From assembly GCA_031216915.1 (NCBI GenBank), contig CM062297.1, forward strand, positions 529,378,971 to 529,442,970: a DNA stretch of 64,000 nt. Reading direction: 5' to 3'. This DNA is from Pictodentalium vernedei. Taxonomy: Eukaryota > Mollusca > Scaphopoda > Dentaliida > Dentaliidae. The notes under the pieces are model-generated. The model was not told the origin of the DNA and made no database searches. It was given only the letters and a program-made list of their open reading frames with translations. The first letter of the stretch is position 1. The number at the start of each line of letters is the position of its first letter. Positions 8,266 to 20,748 of the stretch are shown piece by piece. Made by a program: the position numbers and the translations under genes.

Positions 8266-10795
8266 ATGAAAGCTTATTGCTCGAAATGCAAGGCGAGGAA
8301 GTCTTCCTCAGATTTACATGCTTGTTGCCTTGCTTCTAGTCAATGTACTCCCACTAATTCTTGTTCAACATGTGTCGGATGGGATGACAAACGTTGGCGA
8401 CGGGTGTCACGGTACGTTGTTAGCGGCGAGAGGCCAATGCCGGTCCTTTCGCCACAAAGTCAATCTAATTTCTCAGTGTCTTTTTCAGAGGAACAAGAAC
8501 ATGGTCATGGTAATGTTTACGTGATGCCTAGAGATAGTGTGCTACCGTCGTCACATTCAGATTAACAATTTTGGTCATAAAATGACCTTACCAGGTGCGT
8601 GGGTGTGACTGAGTCAGTGAGGATTGCCTCGTTACTCATCAAGTTACACTCACATACTTGTTTTGGTAAAGTTGTAGTTTGTTTTGTTTTGTTTTGTATT
8701 TTGTTTTAATTCAATACCCTTTTTCTTTTTTTAGGTTCTGTTGCTTATCGCCATGATATAGCCTCGGTTGCCGATGTGGCATTGGGCACCAATAAATGAT
8801 AATAGTGATCCATGTATAAATGTATCTGTGAGAGAATGTATGTGTATGTGTGTATATGTATGTATGCATGCAATTATTGTACAGCCATTGAGCATCGTGT
8901 GTGGATTCTAGGCTTTGAAATTATTATCATTATTATTATTATTATTAACAAGCAGAGCTAGTGGCAAAGGTGCTCATGAATATTAGACAGGACAAAAAGC
9001 CACTAGCCGGTCGTTTTAGTCCCTTGTCGCCAGCTAGCTCGACCGGTGAAGCGGTTACTCCTTCTGTGGGTACTGTGACACCGGGTGTGTCCATTGCGGT
9101 CAAGAGGAGTGGATTGGGTAGAGCAAGCACCTTAAAATATAAACAAGCTCACCCAGCGATGACGGAACAGAGCAAGAAGCCGGCAAGTACAGTGAGAAGC
9201 TCGGCGAGGTCTGAAAGGACCGCAAGCGAGAGAGGCCTCTCTCTTTCCCAACAACATCTGGGGCCAGATGTTGTGATTAGAAACATGCGTCAGTCGGAGC
9301 ATACGTCTGCACCTCCCATCCGGGACGCTCCGTATAGTTCACAGCCGGCCTCGGCTACAGTTACGGCTTCTACAATGGCATCTTCAAAGCACACATGACA
9401 GCACCTTATCTACACGACTTTGGATCTCCAGCTTGCATCTCCGAGAAGGGACCACTCATCGTCTGCAATGTCGGACGATTCGGTAGCTAAGGAGAGGAGG
9501 CCTCATTTATTGGGACGTCTGAAGAAAAAAGCCGTCTCGGACACACCGTCCCAGGAGCAGCCAGCGGCCAAGAAACAGAAAATCGCTGCTCCTCAGGCCT
9601 CCGTAATGGACTTGCTGTCGCAGATTGCACAGCTCATTGCAGCATCCCAGCAAGTGCAGGAGCAGCCTACGACAGTCTCAGAACCTCAGCTGTCGGATGG
9701 CGCTGGGTCGGTCTAGTCATCTGCATGTTCAGATGCGATAGACCGAGAGTCTCAACTGATTCAATCGGATGGTGAAAGGGATATGGAGGAAGATTACCCT
9801 TCCCTTTCGGAACACCATATGGTTGCAATGGATTTAATCCATCAATACTACCCTGATCTTGTTCCGGCGAATCAGAATGCTGCGACTACTAGGGAGATAC
9901 CGCTGGCGTCATTGGACGCAGACTTTATCCAGACAAAGGAGGAGGTCCTGTCTTTTCCGGTTCAGTCTAGACAGGTGTTGCAGGCCTCGGCCATTTAGAC
10001 GACACCATATTCAAACTCTCCAGTGGGAAGAAGAAAGGCGGTTTCTTGACATCATCTTCCGTAAATTTACCGTTTATTGGACCACGTTCATTTAAAACGG
10101 TCAGGGAAGATGTACAGAGAGTTTCTCCGTGTTTGGATGAGCAGGCTAAGGATCTAGAGCTATCCTTCCCTGCATCATTCACAATTCGCTCAGACACAGT
10201 TGAGATGGCAAACAGAGCGAATTTGGACGCTATGTCTTACACAGATCACCTTTCAAGAGCTGTGGCGCTACGTCTCAACGGAAAGGAAGTTGAGGACGTT
10301 CGTACCTTTTTAAGAGTCCTTTCCAGGGCTATTATGTTTACCACGTATAACTCCGCCTTAACAGTGACTAATTTGGAGTTAATCAGACGTGACGGTGCCC
10401 TTGCATCGTCATCTTTAATAGATGACAAGGTGAAAACTCTCTATGGTTCGCTCCGGTATCCGGACACACAATTTTTGACGACAGCTTTCATTGGTTTATG
10501 ACCAAGCTACAAAGTGAGCGTCTAATACTCTGCTCCTTAAATCGGCGTCTAATCGGCCCGCTACAGCAGAGAAGAGTAAAGGAGGATGTCCCATACCGAA
10601 ATCATCAAAAGGGAACTCCTCGCGAGGGTATAGGAAACCCTCCTATAATTACTCTAGGGATTGTCAATACAGCGACCCGGGAAGGGGGCATATGTCTGAT
10701 TGAGACTACCAGTCAGACGTCCCTGAGCCGGCGGGTCGAAGCTCTTCGTGAGGGGGACGTGGTTTCTTCTCCCGTAAGCCTCACAGGTCCTGCAG
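8266..10795 (+). pseudogene. gag of copy B1, broken and interrupted by a SINE-like insertion
   Basis: It starts with ATG and the conserved zinc-binding module (MKAYCSKC...CLASSQC...CSTC, residues 1-36), so the start codon and N terminus survive. The frame ends after 100 codons inside a 375-bp insertion at 8569-8943. Later Gag blocks appear in shifting frames: about 8961-9398, 9420-9716, 9783-9998 and 10046-10501. The recognisable LDAMSYTDHLSRAVALRL region near 10222 matches copy C LDALSYADHLTKALSLRL. The Gly/Arg-rich end is decayed. Non-functional. Confidence 0.85.
8569..8943 (+). mobile_element. SINE-like retroposon nested in gag of B1
   Basis: A 375-bp insertion absent from gag of copy C. 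It is flanked by the perfect 8-bp duplication ATTAACAA (8561-8568 and 8944-8951) and ends in a (ATT)n run. It contains a GTTTT-rich middle, then TAGCCTCGGTTGCCGATGTG and a GTGTATGT microsatellite. An A/T-rich simple 3' tail plus a target duplication points to a non-LTR retroposon. I do not recognise a clear tRNA-derived promoter box in it, so SINE is a working label; a short LINE 3' fragment is the alternative. Confidence 0.65.
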
Positions 10796-12755
10796 ATGAT
10801 GGTCAAGACCCTCTATTGCTTGTCAGTTGGTGGAGGGTTATCAAAATTTGCAACAAACTGGATAACAATTACGGAAGACCAGTGGGTGAGAAGTGTGGTC
10901 TTGGACGGCCTACGGCAATCTTTCCAAGTGAAACCACCACTAACAAGGTGTCCGCGGTGGACAAATCTTTTGTCAAATACCCTGCAAAAGAGAGTCTCTC
11001 CTATCGGAGGTACAGGCTCTCTTAGCAAAGGAAGCAATAGAGGTCATCGAGAATCAAAATTCTCTAGAATTTTACAGTCACCTGTTCCTCGTACTGAAGC
11101 CAGACGGCTGGTTCCGACCGGTAATAGACTTGAGCTGGATAAAGAAACTTATCGTAGCTCCAAAGTTCTATATGGAGACCATTCGGTCAGTTAGGGCGAG
11201 CATTCGAGTGAACGACTATGTGGCAAGCATAGATCTAAAAGATGCATACTTTCATGTCCTGGTACCTCCGACATTCAGAAAGTAACTATGGTTCACTGTT
11301 CAAGGGATAGTATATCAGTTCCGAGCGATGTGCTTCGGTCTGAATCTGGCACCCTGGGCATTCACTTGAATAATGAACTCGGTAATGTCACACTTCCGAG
11401 CTCATTCATCTGCGCTAACGTCGGCTTACTTGGACGACATTCTTCAGAGATACGGCCTCAAAACTACTCTTCAGAACGATGTTCAGAGTCTTTCTCTTGC
11501 TCCGACGTCTCGGCTTCATTGAAAATGAGAAGAAGTCGGATCTAGCTCCGTCCAAGTCGTTCATTCACTTGGGAATGAGCTTCGAGACTCACAACAATCT
11601 GGTTCATCTGCCGTTACCCAGAGCGAAACTAGTCTGTTGTTATGCTCGCTTTTGTATACCCTCAGACGCATTAACAGAGAGGGAATTTATGCAACTGATG
11701 GGGTTGTGCGGAGTGGCTGAAGATCTTATTCCGATGGGTTGCTTGCACACACGTCCCCTCCAGATATTCTTTACTCAGAACTGGAGTGTGAAGACACATT
11801 CGCTTGAGACCAGTATTGTTTTAACGGACCTGGTAAAACAAAAGGTCCAGATTTGGGCAGATATTTAGTTAGTTAACTCAGGGAGTTCCGCTGCAGCTGC
11901 CAGATCCGGCTTTCACGAGTATGACGGATTCGAGTCAGACAGGTTGGGGCATGACCCTAAGCCCGACAGACTCAAAGTGTCAGGGTCTTTAGGACCCGCG
12001 GTTCCTAGAGAAACACATAAACAGCAAAGAGATGATGTCAATATGGTTAGCGCTACAACATTGGATTTACATTATAGCGGACGCTCATGTTCAGATATTG
12101 TCGGACAGGATATCAGGGAGGCACTCATTCGATTCCGTTATGCGAACTAACGTCATATATCGGGTCGTCTGAACGTACTAGCAGACTCGCATTCTCGGAA
12201 AGGTCGCCTGTTGCCATCGGAGTGGACACTCAACAAGCAAGTATTCAGACAGGTTTGCTACCAGTGGGATCGACCTATGATAGATTTGTTTGCGACACAC
12301 CTCAACAATCAGTTGCAGACGTACGTATCGCCATGTCCAGACCATCGAGCATACGCAGTAGACGCTCTGTCAATCTCATGAGACCGAATGATAGGTTATG
12401 CATATCCTCCAACTCCGTTAATTCAGCATATCCTGTTAAAAATCAAACAGTCTTGTTGCAAGATTCTGCTAGTAGCATCTCTGTCGTCACAGAAACCATG
12501 GATCAATCTTCTCAGGTGTCTGTAATGGGACGTTCTCCGGAAGCTTCCTCCGCGAGAGGACCTTCTTTATCAGGGGAAGTCACGCACACTGCATCACAAC
12601 CCGGAAGGTCTCAACTTTCATGTATTTCCGTTGTGCGGTCCTTCTTGCACGGCAAGCAATTTACAGGACGAGCAGTGGACGCAATTTCTAACTGCAGGAG
12701 GTACTCCTCTTTGCTGAATTACGCAGCAAAGTGGAAGGTTTTCTTCCATTGATGT
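10796..12755 (+). pseudogene. RT-RNase H remnant of copy B1
   Basis: RT and RNase H blocks are traceable in several frames: a VDKSFVKYPAKESLSYRRY stretch from the overlapping frame near 10965, a fingers region near 11080-11290, the YLDD-encoding region near 11430, RT thumb plus connection in one open piece (11479-11868) and RNase H blocks near 11920-12200. Frameshifts and in-frame stops separate the blocks. The overlapping YR-phase frame is also open in pieces (10796-11194, 12087-12752). Non-functional. Confidence 0.8.
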
Positions 12756-13544
12756 AAGGATCAGTCGATAGATGTCTATGATCCGTCCATACCGGATATT
12801 GCCAACTTTCTGGTCTACTTGTTTGACGTTCTCAAACTGCAGTCCATCACTATTAAGGGCTATAGGTCTATGTTATCGGACACTTACGCTCATCATGATA
12901 ACTTGGCAATTGGATCTAATGCTTCATTATCCAAACTGGTTAGAAATTTCCCTTTAAATAGACCTAAAACCCTCAGATTAATTCCTGAGTGGAATTTAGC
13001 TTGGGTTCTGATGAAACTTAAAGAAGCTCCATTTGAGCCGTTGGATGTTGTAGAGTTCAAATTCTTGACCTATAAAACAGCTTTTCTCTTAGCCTTTGCA
13101 TCCGCTAGAAGAGTTAGTGAACTTCATGCTTTGTCTGTTGATGAATCTCACTACCGTAGTGTTGGTAATACCATTACTTTAACTACAGAAGTGGGATTTT
13201 TGGCTAAGAATCAGGCTCCAGATAAATGGCCTGAGCCTATTATAAAGGCTCTGCCTCTATGGACAAGCGTAGACCTCTGCTGTGTCCAGTCAGGGCTATG
13301 CACATTTATAAACGCTGATCAGATTTTAAAAGAAAAGGAAGAAAACGCTTCTTTCTGTCATTTATTCCTAACAGAAGAGATATTTCTGTTGCTAGTTGGA
13401 TTCAGTTGGCAATACGGATTGCCTGTGAAAGTTTATCTTCGGATCAGCATTCTGTCAATAAGATATCAGCGCATGAAGTTAGAGTGCTGTCCACTTCTTG
13501 GTCTTATTCTTGGGTTTTTCCCTTATGATCATCTAGCTTTGTAG
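12756..13544 (+). pseudogene. Tyrosine recombinase of B1, C-terminally truncated
   Basis: The piece from 12819 keeps the core-binding segment (LKLQSITIKGYRSMLSDTYAHHD) and the first catalytic Arg block (SARRVSELHALSVDESHYRS). It then shifts frame near 13270, and the HExR region (GCGCATGAAG near 13468) is in another phase. After 13510 the sequence jumps to the tail (CATCTAGCTTTGTAGTG), so the segment coding for the nucleophilic Tyr is deleted, about 250 bp by comparison with copy A. It cannot make active enzyme. Confidence 0.83.
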
Positions 13545-14014
13545 TGAAAAGCAAAGGAAGACCTCCTCCGGTGTCAGTAGTCCCGAGTCGGTGCTGGGAT
13601 GGTTTTAATGTGTAGCTCGGTGTGAAGCAAATAATATTTCTCACTTATGTATTGTTTTTAAAGTGTAGCTCACTGTGAAGCATTTGTATATGTCACATGT
13701 CAAACGGGCATTAATATACAATCCTTGGATACTTTTAAATGAGTATAAAGAGTCTCATTCTCTGGACTGTCTTTATATATTGGCTTCCCTTCACCGAATT
13801 AGCATAATGGGTTATGCTGGTATTAAATGGAGAATTATATATTATGTAATGCTCAATTACATTGTTGGTGTTATGTCTTTCTCGTTTCTTGCAAATGAGA
13901 AAGACATATATAATTCCTTTCTCTCCTATTCTCCTGTACGAGTTGTCCTTTAAGAAGTGATTGAGTAATTGGATTTTCCTCTATGTTCTAGGCCCTCCAG
14001 CCTTTTATGATTCA

Positions 14015-14099
14015 GCTAGTCTGGGCCATTGGTTTTTGTATAAAAATATTATAAATTCAAAGTAATTTGTATATTTTTTATACTTACCAATGGCCCAGA
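14015..14099. repeat. Internal complementary region of B1
   Basis: Positions 14015-14047 complement the B1 left end and 14048-14099 complement the B1 right end. The junction GTATAAAAAT|ATTATAAATTC differs from the AAAAAT|GTTAAAAAA junction of the other copies, exactly as the B1 right end differs (...TATAAT rather than ...TTTAAC). CTAGTCTGGGCC is shared by the ICR and both B1 ITRs. Confidence 0.88.
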
Positions 14100-14172
14100 T
14101 GGGGATGGCCCTCCCATGAGGGGGCACTCATACCTCCCCACTGTTTACAACATTTAGCAGCAATTTCTAGAA

Positions 14173-14409
14173 AGAATGATGGTTGGCGCCAATTTTCGGT
14201 GTCTTCCTGGATACTGCGCATGCACAGTTCGCAAAAGTATGGAGGACCAGATAGCACACAAATTTTTGGTTTTGCATGCAAATGTTGGGGATTGGGGGGG
14301 GGGGGGGACAAAATTTGCGTTTGGCCCTGGATTAATTTTAGAGTTAGCACTAGCTAGTCTGGGCCATTGGTAAGTATAAAAAATATACAAATTACTTTGA
14401 ATTTATAAT
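14173..14409. repeat. Right inverted terminal repeat of B1
   Basis: About 237 bp from AGAATGATGG to GAATTTATAAT. It contains GGTTGGCGCCAAT, the NRF-1-like site ACTGCGCATGCACAGT (14213-14228, one mismatch in the palindrome) and a G run at about 14295-14308. Its last base touches the first base of B2. Confidence 0.88.
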
Positions 14410-14610
14410 ATTTTTATACTGTACCAATGACCCAGACTTAGCTGGTGCTAACTCTAAAATATTTAGGGCCAAATGCAAATTTTTCCCCCAATCCCCCAAA
14501 TTTGCATCTAAAACTGAAAATTACTTGTCCTATATGGTCCTCCATACTTTTACTCCACTGCACATGCGCAATGTCAAGGAGGTCTCGAAACTGCCACCAG
14601 AAGTCATTCT
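14410..14610. repeat. Left inverted terminal repeat of B2
   Basis: It begins ATTTTTATACTGTACCAATG and carries GACCCAGACTTAGCTGG. The NRF-1-like site is ACTGCACATGCGCAAT at 14557-14572, and the GGCGCC palindrome has decayed to CTGCCACC. It is inverted relative to 20749-20976. Confidence 0.88.
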
Positions 14611-15499
14611 TTGTTTGGCCCTCAATACAGTTACACTTCACTGTTATTTGTGCTTGTAAATCTCAGTTTTAAAGATGCCAGACGCATATTTATGAGAGAA
14701 ATGGTGGATATATGGTGGAAATAGAAGGTGGAGAGGAGAAAACAGTGGAAACAAATGTTCAGGGCTGTAACTTATAATTATTTTATGAAATTGTTACATG
14801 TTACCTATTTTCGTGGCATGACCTTATTGTGGTCATTCTTGCTATGAATGTTCCATTGTTTAATCAGTGTTTGCTCTCTCCCTTTCCTTTATTCGCCCCT
14901 AGCTATTCTCCCATTCTTTTGGCTTATTTTTTGTAATGTTTATTACTAAAATTTCTTGGGAGTTTTGGCTTGGAAACAGAATTATTTTCTGTTTTTTCCC
15001 CATGTTTACGTCCTCACCCTAGGGGTGTTTAGGCATTTTGGTCTGCATCTACCATCTGATGTTCTACAGTTTCTTCTCTGGAAGCCTCTGTTTTGCATCA
15101 GATAGTGTTTAAATTGGTAACTGATTTCGGACCATGTTTGTTTCAGTGCCTGGAGTCATGTTTCCGGTTTGTTGATACTTTTGCTTATGTTGCCAACTGT
15201 TACTTCTGACAATGATTACTTGTCTTCTGCTTTATGTAGTTCATAGCAAGATACATTAATATTGTCCGTAAGTGTTACATTAATTTTTTCAAAATGATTA
15301 AAATTTTTGTCCACACTGAGGTTTTTGTGGGCTAAAGGTTCCCATTGGGAACTTGGGCTCTTCTGAAAATTTTTTCAAAAATTTTTTTTTTTTTTGGAAA
15401 ATTATTTTCTTTTGAAATGTTATAATGAATTATAATATATTATGTATATTTATTTCAAGAGTTAGTGCGAGTAATATGACAGTGTATATTTTTTTCTGG
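14611..15499 (+). other. Leader of copy B2
   Basis: Non-coding leader with the same landmarks as in C: AAATCTCAGTTTTAAAGATG near 14658, CAGGGCTGTAACTT near 14760, CCCCATGTTTACGTCCTCAC near 14998, and the CATCTGATG...CATCAGATAG pair near 15053-15105. No gene is supported. Confidence 0.6.
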
Positions 15500-18366
15500 T
15501 TGAAAAAATATTCTTCAGTCGTAATGCGAGGATATCTTCCTCTAATTCACAAGTTCATTGTGTTTCTTATAGTCAGTGTAGTCGCACTAATTCTTGCTCT
15601 GTGTGTGTTGATTGATATGACAACGTTGGAGACGTGTGTCACGGTATTTTGTTGCGGTGAGAGGTCCATTACGGTCCTCTCTCCGTAGGGTCACTATATA
15701 TTATCAGTTTCTTTTTCAGAACTCAGAGTGATGTTTCTGTGATGTCTTCAATTACTGTGTCTCTGTCGTTGCAATATTAGGGCTAGCGGGAAGTGCTGAA
15801 GGTATTATGACAATTGCTGGGAGTTAGCTAGTTCTATCAAAGGCATTGTCGCCCGCTAGTCCGCCCGGTGTCGCGACCATTCACCAGGATAGAATGGCTC
15901 AGCACCCGGGTTAGTCCGTTGCGGTCCAGGGAAGCAGATTGGGTGATGAGAGCACTATAAAACTTCAGATGTGCACACCCAGCAATGACGGATCCGAGGA
16001 TAGTACAGAGGAAGCCTGTCAGTCCGAGAGCTAGCTCGTCCAGGTCCCCCAGACCGCGAGCGAGAGAGGCTCCCTCTCTCTTGCATCAATATCTGCGCTG
16101 TGATGTTGTATGTTGTTCGCTTAGTCGGAGCTTACATCCACTCTCCTGTTCGGGATGCTCAGTTGCATGACAGTCCGACGCGGCTGTTATATTGGCTTCC
16201 TCATCCCCGTCAACACACACGACCGCACCTTGGCTATGTGACCACAGATTTCTGGGGGACGTTTGCATATTATATAAATGCAGGATTGAACGTCTCTGGT
16301 GCTCTTGCTTCGCCGACCAAGGAATACACGTCGACCAGGTCACTTCATCTGCTAGCCAAGGATACGAGACCTTTCCAGTTGGGACGTTTGCATATTATAT
16401 AAATGCTGGAATGAATGTCCCGGGAGCTTCCAGCGGATATTTCACGTAGGACCGCGGCTCCACAGGTCTCATAGGGTAACATGAACTAGATATGGTTACC
16501 GTGATGTCTTCGTAAAGTGTGCTTCCGTTGTCACAGTCAAATGAAGAGTTAGCGGCAAAAGTGCTCATGGAGATACGTCAATTGCCTGGAGTTCCCTAGT
16601 GCGATAGATGGCGTTGGCGTCCGCTAGCTCGCCCGGTGTCGCGACCATTCACCGAATGGCTCAGCACCTGGGTTCGTCTGTTGCGGTCCAGGAAGGAGAT
16701 TTGGGTGATACGAGCACTATAAAATACAATCTGCACACCCAGTGTCGACGGATACGAGGATGGTGCGGAGGAAGCCTATTAGTCCGGTTCCTAGCTCGTC
16801 CAGGTCCATCCGGGCTGTGAGCGAGAGAGGTCCCTCTCTCGTATTACAACATCTGGGCTCAGATGTTGTGGTACAAAACGTTCCTCAGTCGGAGTATACG
16901 TCTACCGCTCGGGACGCTCCGTTATATAGACAGTCCAGGGAGACTGCTCTTTCGGCTTCCTCATTCTCACGGCAGCACACACGACCGCACCTCGGCTATG
17001 TGACCTGTGATATTCAATCAACATCGCCGATCAGGGATTCTATGGCTACCAGGTCACGCCATCCGGTAGCCAAGGATACGAGGCCTTCATTCTCCGGACG
17101 TTCGCATATTAGAGGTATGCAGGAGTGAACGTCCAAGGAGCTTCCAGCGGCTATATCCTATAAGACCTCAGCTCCACAGGCCTCTGTTGCGGATATACTA
17201 TCGCAGATAGCACAAATTATCGCAGCAACCGACAGTAACTCTGTCAGATCAGGAATTATCTGACGATGTTGGGTTGGTACGTTCCGCTGCAGGTTCAGGC
17301 ACGGACGACCAAGAATTTCAAGACGTCCGACAGGATGGTGAAAGGGATACGGATGAGTTGTATTTTCCTTTGCGGAACAACATGATTGCCGTAGAGTGCA
17401 CCCGGCATTATCATCGGACGTTGTTCCTCTGGACCAAAATGCTGCGTTGCCAGATAAGAAACGGATAGCGCCACTGGATATAGAAATCTTAATCGGTTTA
17501 GGGTCATCATCCCTCAGTTTCCGACATAGTCCAGATATGTTTCACGGACATTTGATCTGTTGAATGACGCTATATTTATATAACTTGCTACCTAAATGGG
17601 CAGGTCAGGTTTCTTATCGGCAATATGCTCTACATCTGCCTTTCATCATTTCATTGAATATTTTGAAACGGCAGGACAGAGCATTCTGAGAGTTCTCTGC
17701 GTCTAGACGACTAGGTCAGGAACTAGTGTTGTTTTACTGTCGTCTATGTCAATTCCAGCCACAATGTTGGAAATAACAATATCGTCTAGCAGGGACAGCT
17801 TAGACGCATCATCGTACGCAGATCACCTTACCAGAACGTTATCATTACGTCTCAAAGGGAAAAGAATTCTAGGATGATAATATCCTTAAGAGTTCTTTCA
17901 AGGGCCTCACGTAAAACTCCGTCCTTTAGTGGCAATATGGAGTTGGTTAGATGTGACGCAGCCCTGGCTACATCCCCACGCATGTAGATAGTAAGGTGAA
18001 AAACTCTCTCAGAGTCGCTCCGGTCTCCGGAGAGTTTTCTGCGACAGCAAGCTTTCTGCAGTTTATGATCAGTTAACTAAGAAGGCTTTAGACTCTCTGC
18101 TATTAAAATTCTCTTCCATATAGTCGAATTCAGCAGAGAAGAGTAGGACAGGCACTTCAGGGACGAATACGTCCAAGGGAAGTTCCTATAGAGGTTCCTA
18201 TGCATCCTCTAGGTCTTATTCTAGAGACCGTCAAGGTAGCGACTCAGATAGGGGCCGTAATTCTGACCGAGACATCCGGTCAGACGCCCCTAGGTCGATC
18301 AGGCGAGGTGCGGGCAGTGGAGGACATGGCTTCTCCTTCCACAAGCATCGCAAGACCAGGAGGTAA
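15500..18366 (+). pseudogene. gag of copy B2, start codon lost, internally duplicated
   Basis: The position of the Gag ATG in copy C reads TTG here (15500). The N-terminal Cys-rich module is shifted out of frame. A segment of about 0.7-0.75 kb is present twice: about 15738-16480 and about 16500-17190, each running from GTGATGTCTTC to the CCACAGG block. The second unit is closer to the other copies. The central region (17270-18050) has many indels. The frame ends at TAA (18364-18366), where copy C has TGA. Non-functional. Confidence 0.82.
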
Positions 18367-20165
18367 TGGTTTTAACCTCTATTGTGTACTAGTGAGCGAA
18401 AGACTGTCGAGTTTCTCAATGATTTGGGATTAGATTATGGACATACCTTGGATTCAAGGGGTGATTTCGGAAGGATTATATTGTTCCTCAAACGAAATCC
18501 TCTGTTGAACTCGGCTTCAGTCAGTCAGTACGATAGACGCTCGCTTCCATCAGAAGTCCAGTCTCTTCTGGAATGATCACGATAGAGATTGTAGAAACCC
18601 TGGAATTTCCAGGCTTCTACAACCATCCTTTTCTGGTTCCAAAACCAGACGGCTCATTCCGTCCACTCATATTCTGAGCTGGATAACAAGCTGATCGTGG
18701 CCCCAAGTTTCTATATGGAGTCCATCCGATCGGTCAGAGCGAGTATTCGGGTGTACGACTATGCTACATGCATAGATTTCTAGTTGCATACTTTCACGTC
18801 AGGGTTCATCAGGCGTTCAGAAAGTATCTTTGCTTCTTTATCATAGGAATTGTGTTTCAGCACCGACCAATGTGTTTCGGTCTGAATCTAGTTCCTGGGC
18901 TTTCACTCGAATAACGAACTTGGTAATGACTCATTTCCGAGCTCATTCGTCTGCGGTAATGTCAGTCTACCTGGACGACATTCTTCACAATGAGTTAATG
19001 CTTCAGAACGATGTGCAGATTCTGCTTCTATTGATCCGACGTCTCAGTTTCATAAGTAAACGAGGAGAAGTCGGATCTGGTTTCGTCCAAGTCACTTACC
19101 CACCTGGGGATGAGCTTCCAGACGCATAACATTCTCATTCGTCTGCCGTTAACCAGAGCACAGAACGATGTGCAGATTCTGCTTCTATTGATCTGTCGTC
19201 TCGGTTTCATAAGTGAGCGAGGAGAAGTCGGATCTGGTTTCGTCCAAGTCATTTAGCCACTGGGGGATGAGCTTCGAGACACATAACATTCTCGTTCGTC
19301 TGCCGTTAACCAGAGCGAAATTAATCAGTTGTTATACTCGCTATTGTCTACGCTCAGACAAGGTCTCAGCGGGAGATCTCATCTGACTGATACGTTGTGC
19401 GGAACTGCCGTGATTTTATTCCAATGGGGTGGTTACGCATTTGTCATCTCCAGATTTCTTTTAATTCAGAATTGGAGGGTGAAGATTATTTTGCTCGATA
19501 CGGACATCTTCTTGTCAAATCAAGTGAATAAGAGATTCAGACTTGGGCAAGTTTTCAGTGCTTAACTCAAGTAGTTCCACTGCAAATTGCCAGATCCGAG
19601 TTTTACAGTTTTGACGGATGTCAGTCAAACACTTTGGGTAGTTTCATTAAACCCAACGGATTTGAAGTGCCAGGGTCTTTTGTTTCTGTAGTTCCTTATC
19701 AAGCACACAAACATCAAGAATGATGTCATTTTGGTTTGCACTACGTTATTGATGAACGTTATTCAGAATGCTCATATGCTAATTCTGTCTGACAACTCGA
19801 CGGTATTAGCGTATTTTCGGAATTATGGAGGCACTCATTCCATCCTGTTATTCATGTTAACGGAAGGAGTCTTTCGGTTGGTACTAGAACATCAAGTTCT
19901 TCTATTGGTCCGTCATATTCCGGGTCGTCTGAATGTATTAGCGGACTCCCTTCACGGAGGGGCCATTTGTTGCCACCAGAATGGACTTTCAACAAACCAG
20001 TATTCAATCAGATTGCTACCAAGAAGAGCGGCCAATTATCGACTTTTTCGCGACGCATCTCAACAATTAGTTGCAGACGTATGTGTCACAATGTTTGGAT
20101 CTTCGAGCGTTTGCAGTAAACGCTCTATCGATCTTGTGAACGGATAATAAGATATACGTATCTTC
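18367..20165 (+). pseudogene. RT-RNase H remnant of copy B2 with tandem duplication
   Basis: RT and RNase H blocks are recognisable but broken by many frameshifts. The region after the YLDD-encoding block is tandemly duplicated: 19004-19160 and 19161-19317, each starting CAGAACGATGTGCAGATTCT and ending GTTAACCAGAGC. RNase H blocks (TVLAYFRNYGGTHSI, RHIPGRLNVLADSL) are readable within 19731-20147. The methyltransferase-like end is cut at about 20165. Confidence 0.82.
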
Positions 20166-20586
20166 CAGCAACTATATGTGTATAGGCTTTCGGTTCCGGC
20201 AGTGACTGTCCTGCTGCCCTCTTTGCTCTGGAATATTTGATCCAGGGCAAGGGGAAGTGGGGGGCGGGTGTTCCCTTGGGTCACCTGCTTTATTGTGTAA
20301 AGCAAGGGAATACCTCCCTTGGAGTCAGTAATTCCGAGTCGGTTCCGAGATGTTTTTAAAGGGTAAAGCCTATGTTTACTCATCTGTGTAATATTTTTTA
20401 AGTGTTGATTGGTGTGAAGTATCTGTATATATCACGTGATTAATTGGGCGTTAATATACATTCTTCAAACACTTTGAAATGAGTATATAGAGTCTCATTT
20501 TGCTAGACTCCCGTATTTATTGGCTTTCCTTTGAAAAATATTGGATTTTCCTTATGTCCTAGGCCCTCCAACCTTTTTACTATTCA

Positions 20587-20673
20587 GCTAAGTCTGGGTC
20601 ATTGGTACGGTATAAAAATGTTTAAAAATTTATAGTAATTTATATATTTTTTATACTTACCAATGACCCAGAC
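20587..20673. repeat. Internal complementary region of B2
   Basis: Reverse complement of the left end (20587-20619) joined to the reverse complement of the right end (20620-20673), with GCTAAGTCTGGG matching both B2 ITRs. One base differs in the poly-T part of the right-end copy (GTTTAAAAATTTA). Confidence 0.87.
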
Positions 20674-20748
20674 GGGGATGGCCCTCCCAGGAGTTGGGAA
20701 CTCTTGCCTCCCCGCTGCGTACATAACGCTTACCAGGCACTGGTTGTA

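Larger units (their letters stand above)
7272..14409 (+). mobile_element. DIRS-type retrotransposon copy B1 (diverged subfamily, decayed)
   Basis: A 7.1-kb copy with left end ATTTTTATAC at 7272 and right end ...GAATTTATAAT at 14409. Its ends carry GGCCCAGAC where the other copies have GACCCAGAC, and the ICR carries the same variant, so it is a distinct subfamily. Leader 7385-8265, gag remnants 8266-10795, RT-RNase H remnants to about 12755, truncated YR to 13544, tail to 14013. A 375-bp SINE-like insertion sits in gag. The left ITR has an internal deletion. Copy B2 begins at the very next base. All coding regions are broken. Confidence 0.9.

Noticed and set aside
8261..8300. Start of gag in B1 further upstream (8157)
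   Set aside because: The ATG at 8266 matches the position and N-terminal Cys module of gag in copy C; the upstream frame is in another phase.
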